Origin: JAWPMT01 sp965601475
GTDB lineage: Bacteria; Bacteroidota; Bacteroidia; Cytophagales; Cyclobacteriaceae
NCBI GenBank assembly: GCA_965601475.1
Contig: OZ271832.1
Span: 4,154,001 to 4,218,000, forward strand
DNA: 64,000 bases
Direction: 5' to 3'
Part shown: piece by piece, positions 57,190 to 64,000 of the stretch
Numbering within the stretch: position 1 is the stretch's first letter
Layout of the letters: each line of letters opens with the position of its first letter
Notes under the pieces: model-generated
What the model was told of the DNA's origin: nothing
The model's database searches: none
Seen by the model: only the letters and a program-made list of their open reading frames with translations
Made by a program: the position numbers and the translations under genes

Positions 57190-60100
57190 ATGAAACAGCT
57201 ATTCATTATTTCGTCGTGTTTGTTAGCATCGTCTGCTTTGTTTGCCCAAACAGGTCCGGGTGGGGTAGGCTCAGTATCCAATAACACATTCTGGTTAGAT
57301 GCCTCAGATCTTTCCGTTGTTAGTGATGGTACGACAATTAGCCCCTGGACTGATAGGTCTGGCAATGGCAATGACGTCAGTGCGAATGCCACACCTTCCT
57401 ACCAGTCCAATGTTTTTAATGGGCGGCCTGCGATTCGCTTCAGAAACGGAGATAGGTACAATTTTGGAGACCTGACATCCTACACAGCAGGAGAGGTTTT
57501 TGCCGTGATTGAAGCATTGGCTGATCCTCCGGACAATGGTGATGATGCGGAACTCTGGGATTTTGGAAGTACTGGAAACCGCGGACTTTATCCGAACACC
57601 GATGGTAACTTATTCGAAGAATTTGGCACAAACAACCGAAAAAACGGCATCTCGGTTCCGGCATTGAATCGGCCCAGGATCTACAACGTCCGTAGCGCTT
57701 CCGGTGACTATGAAATCCGTCTTGATGGATCTTCGTTGTTCTCCTCAGGCACCAATACTGTGGCATTTGAGAATGCAGCCGTTCTGGGAAGGGAAGAAAA
57801 TGGTGGCGGCTTCGATGGGGACATCGCGGAGTTCATCCTCTTTGACGAGGCTTTGAATGCGGCCCAGGAGATCATTATTGACAACTATCTCTCCTCCAAA
57901 TACGATATTGACATCTCTGGCGACTTCTACAATCTCGATACCACCCACCCGAACGAAGTGGCGGGCATAGGACAATCAGCAGGAGAGAGCCACACGGCGG
58001 CCTATAGCGGAGGTATTTTGGGTTTTTCCGGCGCCGATGATCTGGACAATGACGAATTCCTATTTCTTGGTCATGATGGGGGGAGTTTGGCATCTTGGAA
58101 TACCAATGAACTCCCATCGGGGTTTTCGAATCTGCAGCGGTTGACGCGAGAATGGCGTGTGGACGAAACAGGAGATGTAGGCAATATCAATGTGGACTTA
58201 CTCACTTCACAACTGCCAGCCTTACCGACAGCGTATACCGATTATTACCTACTCGTCGATACAGACGGGGACTTTACCAGTGGTGCGACATTTTACCTCT
58301 TCAATCCATCACAGACATCAGCCTTCAACATACAGGATGGAGCCTATATGACCATAGCCGTTGTAAGGCCTGAGGTGAGTTTCAGCGCCGCGGCCAGTCA
58401 GGAGTTGGAGTCTGCGGGAGCTGTCAACATTCAACTTGATCTGAATTATGCTATTTCCGGGGCAGTTTCCATTCCTTTCTCTACGGGTGGCACGGCTGTG
58501 GAGGGAGCTATTCCCGCCAACGACTATCTATTGGGGTCTTCCTCGCCTTTGACGATCTCAGCAGGCGCTACGAGCACAAATATTTCTTTAACACTGGGTG
58601 ATGATGCTACCGAGGAGGATGGGAGCGAGACGGCCACATTCACCATGGGCAGTATTACAGGTGCCGAAGAAGGTGATATTGGCGTTCATACGCTTACCAT
58701 TGAGGACAATGACAATGCTACCAGAGACATCGAATTCACAAGTACTTCAAATAGCGTTAGTGAAGCGTCGGTAACCGAGAACATTGCCATAGACATCAAT
58801 TTAGCTGATGGCTCCACTGCCACCACGGTGAATGTGGTGGTCATTGGTGGCACAGCTACTGAAGGTATCGACTTCCAGCTCCCGTCAAGTACGGCAACCA
58901 TTCCGGCAGGTGCCGGGACATCCGTGAACTTTGAGGTGGATGTATTCGAAGATGCACTGAACGAAGCAGATGAAACGATCATACTCCAATTGACGAGCCC
59001 AACAAATGCTCAACTTGGAACCAATACACAGTTTACCCTCACCATTAGTAATGATGATGCTACCGTGCCGACGGTGGAATTTGTGCAGACCACTGTGAAC
59101 GGTGGAGAGGCAGGTGGAACAACTAATGTGCAGGTAGAGCTTAGTGGTGTCTCAGGCCAGGATGTAAGTGTGCCATTTTCTATAACTGATATCAGTGCGA
59201 CGCAAAACACAGACTATGTAATCAGTACAAGTCCAATAACCATCCCAGCTGGTACCACCTCCGCCAATATTTCAGTTTCCGTTTTGGAGGATGCCCTTGA
59301 GGAAGGCGGCGAAACATTTACCATCACTTTGACGGGATCCAACTTGGGAACGAACACCGTCACAACATTCACCATCGGGGATAATGATCAATCAGGGTTT
59401 ACCGGACCCGGGGGTGTAGGAGACAATGAGACAAACCTCTATTGGTTACGTGCCGATTCGTTGACAGGATTTGCCAATGGCGCCACGATTGGCACTTGGA
59501 ATGACGTGTCTGGCAACAACAACGATATTACTTCTAATGCTACGCCATCATATGAAGCCTCTTCCAATTTCAACGGTCGACCAGCGGTGAGTTTTGAGAA
59601 TGGCGATCGGTTTCAGCTGGGCGATTTGACTTCTTTGACTGAAGGTGAGGTATTTGCCGTGATAGAAGCGGATGCTGACCCTCCAGGCAATGGGGATGAT
59701 GCTGAGCTTTGGGATTTTGGTAGCACGGGAGATCGTGGACTCTACCCCAATACCGATGGCAATCTATTTGAGGAGTTTGGTACCACAACGCGAAAGAATG
59801 GTATTACTGCCCCGGCGTTGAATCAACCTAGGATTTACAATGTCCGCAGTGGGGCGAGTGATTATGAGATCCGACTGGATGGAAGTTCGTTGTTTTCGAC
59901 GTCGACAAACACGGTAGGTTTTGAGAATGCGGCCGTGATCGGCAGAGAGGAGAATGGCGGTGGCTTTGACGGCGATATTGCCGAGTTCATTCTTTTCAAC
60001 CAAAGGTTGAATGCTGCACAAAGGATCATTGTCGACAATTACCTGGCTGCCAAATACGATATTACTGTAGCTACGGATGTATATGGTTTTCAATCTGCAC

Positions 60101-63100
60101 ACGGCAACGATGTTTCTGGTATAGGCCAGACGGGGGGTGTGGGTCATTTTGGAGCTCGGAGTGCTGGTATTTTGAGTGTATCCAGTGCCAGTAATCTTGG
60201 GGATGATGAGTATTTGTTGTTTGGTCATGATGGTGGATCGATCGCCACCTGGACGACGACAGAGACACCCAATGGCGGCGTGGATATAGAGCGCTTACCC
60301 ATAGAATGGAGAGTAGATGAGACTGGAGATGTAGGCACGGTGACAGTAGGTTTGGATATCAGTACGCTGCCAGCGGCGAATAGTGGATTCACCAACTATT
60401 TATTGTTGATCGACGCGGACGGTAATTTCAGTGCTGGTGCTACGGAGATTCCATTGAGCAATGTAGGCGGCTCGAACTATGAAGCATCGGGAGTAGATAT
60501 CACCGATCAGAGCTTTTTGGCCATCGCAGTGATCAGACCAACGGTTTCCTTCGAGTTGGCGAGCAGTGACCAGTTTGAGCCCAACAGTCCGGCGGTAGTG
60601 AATGTAGACTTGAATTTTCCGTTGGCTTCAGATGTATCGGTGACCTATACGGTAGATGAGAGTGGTACCAGCGGGGTAGGACAGGATGTGAGTTTTTCTG
60701 CAGGCACCTTGGCCATCACAGCGGGCAATACCCGTGGGGTATTGAATGTGACCATCATCAATGATGGCATTGCGGAGAGCCAGGAACAGGTAGTGATCAC
60801 CTTGGATACGCCATCTGCAGGCCTCAATCTTGGTAGCACAACATCTCACACATTCAACATCAATGATGATGATGCCCCGGTGACGGTGGCGATCAGTAGT
60901 GTAAGTTCATCAGGGGATGAGGCGACAAGTCCTGTGACGATTACGGTGACCCGTACGGGTACGGTAACAGCGGATATTTCTGTGGACTATGCGATTACGG
61001 GAGGTACGGCAACTGCAGGCATTGATGCCAGTGTATCGGGTAGTGGCACCTTGACCATTCCGAGCACGCAGACCACAGGCACATTTGATTTGGTGGTGAG
61101 TCAGGATGCACTCAGAGAGGACAATGAGACGGTGGAGATCAGTTTGAGTAATCCATCGGGTGTTGCGGAGACGGTGAATTTGGATTTGGCCAATTCGTCA
61201 CTTACTTATACGATCAATGATGATGATGCAGACCCTACTGTAGCGTTCAGCAGTGCTACGGCTTCAGGATCAGAGTCCAGTGGTCTGGGAACCTTCGAGG
61301 TACAGCTATCTTCCGTATCAGGGGAAGATGTAACCGTAGGCTTCACGGTAGGTAGTGGCACGGCAACTGCAGGTGGAGTAGACTTCACGTTGAGTGATGG
61401 AACTGTGATTATCCCCGCTGGGTCATTGACGGCCGACATCACGGTGTTGATCACTGAGGATACTGAATTGGAAGGTGGCGAAACCATCATCGTGGATCTG
61501 GATGCCGGCACCACGGTCAACGCCACACTGGGAGCAACACAATCTGCTACCATGACAGTAGCCGATAATGATAATCTCGGTTTATCAGGACCCGGGGGTG
61601 TAGGAGACAATGAAACAAACCTTTATTGGTTGCGTGCCGATTCGTTGACAGGATTTGCCAATGGCGCCACGATTGGCACTTGGAATGACGTGTCTGGCAA
61701 CAACAACGATATTACTTCTAATGCTACGCCATCATATGAAGCCTCTTCCAATTTCAACGGTCGACCAGCGGTGAGTTTTGAGAATGGCGATCGGTTTCAG
61801 CTGGGCGATTTGACTTCTTTGACTGAAGGTGAGGTATTTGCCGTGATAGAAGCGGATGCTGACCCTCCAGGCAATGGGGATGATGCTGAGCTTTGGGATT
61901 TTGGTAGCACGGGAGATCGTGGACTCTACCCCAATACCGATGGCAATCTATTTGAGGAGTTTGGTACCACAACGCGAAAGAATGGTATTACTGCCCCGGC
62001 GTTGAATCAACCTAGGATTTACAATGTCCGCAGTGGGGCGAGTGATTATGAGATCCGACTGGATGGAAGTTCGTTGTTTTCGACGTCGACAAACACGGTA
62101 GGTTTTGAGAATGCGGCCGTGATCGGCAGAGAGGAGAATGGCGGTGGCTTTGACGGCGATATTGCCGAGTTCATTCTTTTCAACCAAAGGTTGAATGCTG
62201 CACAAAGGATCATTGTCGACAATTACCTGGCTGCCAAATACGATATTACTGTAGCTACGGATGTATATGGTTTTCAATCTGCACACGGCAACGATGTTTC
62301 TGGTATAGGCCAGACGGGGGGTGTGGGTCATTTTGGAGCTCGGAGTGCTGGTATTTTGAGTGTATCCAGTGCCAGTAATCTTGGGGATGATGAGTATTTG
62401 TTGTTTGGTCATGATGGTGGATCGATCGCCACCTGGACGACGACAGAGACACCCAATGGCGGCGTGGATATAGAGCGCTTACCCATAGAATGGAGAGTAG
62501 ATGAGACTGGAGATGTAGGCACGGTGACAGTAGGTTTGGATATCAGTACGCTGCCAGCGGCGAATAGTGGATTCACCAACTATTTATTGTTGATCGACGC
62601 GGACGGTAATTTCAGTGCTGGTGCTACGGAGATTCCATTGAGCAATGTAGGCGGCTCGAACTATGAAGCATCGGGAGTAGATATCACCGATCAGAGCTTT
62701 TTGGCCATCGCAGTGATCAGACCAACGGTTTCCTTCGAGTTGGCGAGCAGTGACCAGTTTGAGCCCAACAGTCCGGCGGTAGTGAATGTAGACTTGAATT
62801 TTCCGTTGGCTTCAGATGTATCGGTGACCTATACGGTAGATGAGAGTGGTACCAGCGGGGTAGGACAGGATGTGAGTTTTTCTGCAGGCACCTTGGCCAT
62901 CACAGCGGGCAATACCCGTGGGGTATTGAATGTGACCATCATCAATGATGGCATTGCGGAGAGCCAGGAACAGGTAGTGATCACCTTGGATACGCCATCT
63001 GCAGGCCTCAATCTTGGTAGCACAACATCTCACACATTCAACATCAATGATGATGATGCCCCGGTGACGGTGGCGATCAGTAGTGTAAGTTCATCAGGGG

Positions 63101-64000
63101 ATGAGGCGACAAGTCCTGTGACGATTACGGTGACCCGTACGGGTACGGTAACAGCGGATATTTCTGTGGACTATGCGATTACGGGAGGTACGGCAACTGC
63201 AGGCATTGATGCCAGTGTATCGGGTAGTGGCACCTTGACCATTCCGAGCACGCAGACCACAGGCACATTTGATTTGGTGGTGAGTCAGGATGCACTCAGA
63301 GAGGACAATGAGACGGTGGAGATCAGTTTGAGTAATCCATCGGGTGTTGCGGAGACGGTGAATTTGGATTTGGCCAATTCGTCACTTACTTATACGATCG
63401 ATGATGATGATGCAGACCCTACTGTAGCGTTCAGTAGTGCTACGGCTTCAGGATCAGAGTCCAGTGGTCTGGGAACCTTCGAGGTACAGCTGTCTTCCGT
63501 ATCGGGGGAAGATGTAACCGTAGGCTTCACGGTAGGCAGTGGCACGGCAACTGCAGGTGGAGTAGACTTCACGTTGAGTGATGGAACTGTGATTATCCCC
63601 GCTGGGTCATTGACAGCCGACATCACGGTGTTGATCACCGAGGATACTGAATTAGAAGGTGGCGAAACCATCATCGTGGACCTGGATGCCGGCACCACGG
63701 TCAACGCCACACTGGGAGCAACACAATCTGCTACCATGACCGTAGCCGATAATGATAATGTAGGTGCCGTAGGCCCTGGAGGCGTCGGCGATGATGAAAC
63801 CAACCTCTTTTGGCTAAGGGCGGATAGCTTGTCGTTTACAGATGGTCAAACGGTCAGTGTTTGGAATGACGTGTCCGGCAACAACAACGACGTATCTTCT
63901 AATGCTACGCCAGCATATGAAGCTTCTTCTAATTTCAACGGTCGACCAGCGGTAAGTTTTGAGAACGGCGATCGGTTTCAACTAGGCGATTTGACTTCTT
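57190..64000 (+). CDS. Giant LamG/DUF8202/Calx-beta repeat surface protein (3' end outside window)
   Basis: The frame is open from the ATG at 57190 to the last base, more than 2270 residues, without a stop. A signal peptide (MKQLFIISSCLLASSALFAQ) is followed directly by the first of four large units starting at 57253, 59404, 61588 and 63772 (the last is cut). Each unit begins GPGGVG and has an LamG-like sandwich of about 210 residues (FWLDASDL or LYWLRADSL, SGNxND, NGRPA, DGDIAEFILF). A DUF8202-like domain follows (GIGQ, LGDDEYLLFGHDGG, EWRVDETGDVG) and then three Calx-beta domains with acidic calcium-site ends (NDDDA, EDNDN). LamG domains often bind glycans and Calx-beta domains bind calcium, so a calcium-stabilised adhesin is likely. 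The sorting domain expected at the C-terminus is beyond the window. Confidence 0.92.
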   Translation, partial: MKQLFIISSCLLASSALFAQTGPGGVGSVSNNTFWLDASDLSVVSDGTTISPWTDRSGNGNDVSANATPSYQSNVFNGRPAIRFRNGDRYNFGDLTSYTAGEVFAVIEALADPPDNGDDAELWDFGSTGNRGLYPNTDGNLFEEFGTNNRKNGISVPALNRPRIYNVRSASGDYEIRLDGSSLFSSGTNTVAFENAAVLGREENGGGFDGDIAEFILFDEALNAAQEIIIDNYLSSKYDIDISGDFYNLDTTHPNEVAGIGQSAGESHTAAYSGGILGFSGADDLDNDEFLFLGHDGGSLASWNTNELPSGFSNLQRLTREWRVDETGDVGNINVDLLTSQLPALPTAYTDYYLLVDTDGDFTSGATFYLFNPSQTSAFNIQDGAYMTIAVVRPEVSFSAAASQELESAGAVNIQLDLNYAISGAVSIPFSTGGTAVEGAIPANDYLLGSSSPLTISAGATSTNISLTLGDDATEEDGSETATFTMGSITGAEEGDIGVHTLTIEDNDNATRDIEFTSTSNSVSEASVTENIAIDINLADGSTATTVNVVVIGGTATEGIDFQLPSSTATIPAGAGTSVNFEVDVFEDALNEADETIILQLTSPTNAQLGTNTQFTLTISNDDATVPTVEFVQTTVNGGEAGGTTNVQVELSGVSGQDVSVPFSITDISATQNTDYVISTSPITIPAGTTSANISVSVLEDALEEGGETFTITLTGSNLGTNTVTTFTIGDNDQSGFTGPGGVGDNETNLYWLRADSLTGFANGATIGTWNDVSGNNNDITSNATPSYEASSNFNGRPAVSFENGDRFQLGDLTSLTEGEVFAVIEADADPPGNGDDAELWDFGSTGDRGLYPNTDGNLFEEFGTTTRKNGITAPALNQPRIYNVRSGASDYEIRLDGSSLFSTSTNTVGFENAAVIGREENGGGFDGDIAEFILFNQRLNAAQRIIVDNYLAAKYDITVATDVYGFQSAHGNDVSGIGQTGGVGHFGARSAGILSVSSASNLGDDEYLLFGHDGGSIATWTTTETPNGGVDIERLPIEWRVDETGDVGTVTVGLDISTLPAANSGFTNYLLLIDADGNFSAGATEIPLSNVGGSNYEASGVDITDQSFLAIAVIRPTVSFELASSDQFEPNSPAVVNVDLNFPLASDVSVTYTVDESGTSGVGQDVSFSAGTLAITAGNTRGVLNVTIINDGIAESQEQVVITLDTPSAGLNLGSTTSHTFNINDDDAPVTVAISSVSSSGDEATSPVTITVTRTGTVTADISVDYAITGGTATAGIDASVSGSGTLTIPSTQTTGTFDLVVSQDALREDNETVEISLSNPSGVAETVNLDLANSSLTYTINDDDADPTVAFSSATASGSESSGLGTFEVQLSSVSGEDVTVGFTVGSGTATAGGVDFTLSDGTVIIPAGSLTADITVLITEDTELEGGETIIVDLDAGTTVNATLGATQSATMTVADNDNLGLSGPGGVGDNETNLYWLRADSLTGFANGATIGTWNDVSGNNNDITSNATPSYEASSNFNGRPAVSFENGDRFQLGDLTSLTEGEVFAVIEADADPPGNGDDAELWDFGSTGDRGLYPNTDGNLFEEFGTTTRKNGITAPALNQPRIYNVRSGASDYEIRLDGSSLFSTSTNTVGFENAAVIGREENGGGFDGDIAEFILFNQRLNAAQRIIVDNYLAAKYDITVATDVYGFQSAHGNDVSGIGQTGGVGHFGARSAGILSVSSASNLGDDEYLLFGHDGGSIATWTTTETPNGGVDIERLPIEWRVDETGDVGTVTVGLDISTLPAANSGFTNYLLLIDADGNFSAGATEIPLSNVGGSNYEASGVDITDQSFLAIAVIRPTVSFELASSDQFEPNSPAVVNVDLNFPLASDVSVTYTVDESGTSGVGQDVSFSAGTLAITAGNTRGVLNVTIINDGIAESQEQVVITLDTPSAGLNLGSTTSHTFNINDDDAPVTVAISSVSSSGDEATSPVTITVTRTGTVTADISVDYAITGGTATAGIDASVSGSGTLTIPSTQTTGTFDLVVSQDALREDNETVEISLSNPSGVAETVNLDLANSSLTYTIDDDDADPTVAFSSATASGSESSGLGTFEVQLSSVSGEDVTVGFTVGSGTATAGGVDFTLSDGTVIIPAGSLTADITVLITEDTELEGGETIIVDLDAGTTVNATLGATQSATMTVADNDNVGAVGPGGVGDDETNLFWLRADSLSFTDGQTVSVWNDVSGNNNDVSSNATPAYEASSNFNGRPAVSFENGDRFQLGDLTS
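59404..63771 (+). repeat. Two near-identical 2184-bp tandem coding repeats
   Basis: Copy 1 is 59404-61587 and copy 2 is 61588-63771; each is 728 codons long. Compared by eye, 59449-61215 and 61633-63399 (1767 bp) show no difference. Three synonymous changes lie before this tract (59430, 59439, 59448). Ten changes lie after it up to about 61560, only the first of which (61216, Asn to Asp) alters the protein. The final linker also differs. A third unit begins at 63772 with a diverged first 90 bp or so and returns to high identity. Confidence 0.95.

Overview
The window comes from a Bacteroidota chromosome, most likely a gliding member of the Cytophagales. The evidence is a gldA-gldF-gldG transporter operon, C-terminal type IX secretion (T9SS) sorting domains on giant surface proteins, TPR-containing histidine kinases, A/T-rich translation starts with few Shine-Dalgarno sites, and promoter-like TAnnTTTG boxes. 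The genus cannot be fixed from sequence alone. No rRNA, tRNA, CRISPR array or insertion sequence was recognised.

Layout. 1-7.3 kb: the 3' part of a fully reducing type I polyketide synthase with FAS-like order (KS-AT-DH-psiKR-ER-KR-ACP-TE), then a phosphopantetheinyl transferase able to activate its carrier domain. 7.5-15.8 kb: signalling genes, namely a TPR histidine kinase overlapping a secreted OmpL47/Ig-like repeat protein, a convergent methyl-accepting chemotaxis protein and a second TPR histidine kinase; none has an adjacent response regulator. 15.9-19.5 kb: a secreted M20 peptidase and an opposite-strand operon joined by ATGA overlaps (FMN reductase, DUF2807 lipoprotein, PagL-like lipid A deacylase). 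19.5-25.7 kb: SDR, gldA, gldF, gldG, a DUF4340 protein and dnaN. 25.7-31.7 kb: an ECF sigma factor with a four-helix membrane partner, topA, a SixA-like phosphatase, an arginase-family hydrolase and a TlpA-like thioredoxin. 31.8-34.1 kb: an unrecognised exported protein and a small lipoprotein.

34.2-64.0 kb, nearly half the window, is a tandem array of three giant same-strand genes for surface or secreted proteins. The first (3793 aa) is dominated by Asp-rich thrombospondin-type-3-like calcium-binding repeats, with two inserted beta-sandwich modules, three Calx-beta-like repeats and a T9SS sorting domain. The second (about 3770 aa) is a beta-rich filamentous protein with recurring modules and the same kind of sorting domain. 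The third starts at 57190 and stays open to the window end (more than 2270 aa). It is built of LamG-like + DUF8202-like + three Calx-beta units with periods of 2151, 2184 and 2184 bp; two units share a 1767-bp stretch with no base difference by eye.

The most noteworthy material is this array: its nested internal duplications, an apparently homogenised repeat tract, and shared sequence upstream of genes two and three (a GTCGCCATG start context and a TAAGTAATTAT palindrome-like core). The FAS-like synthase with its neighbouring activating enzyme is the second point of interest.
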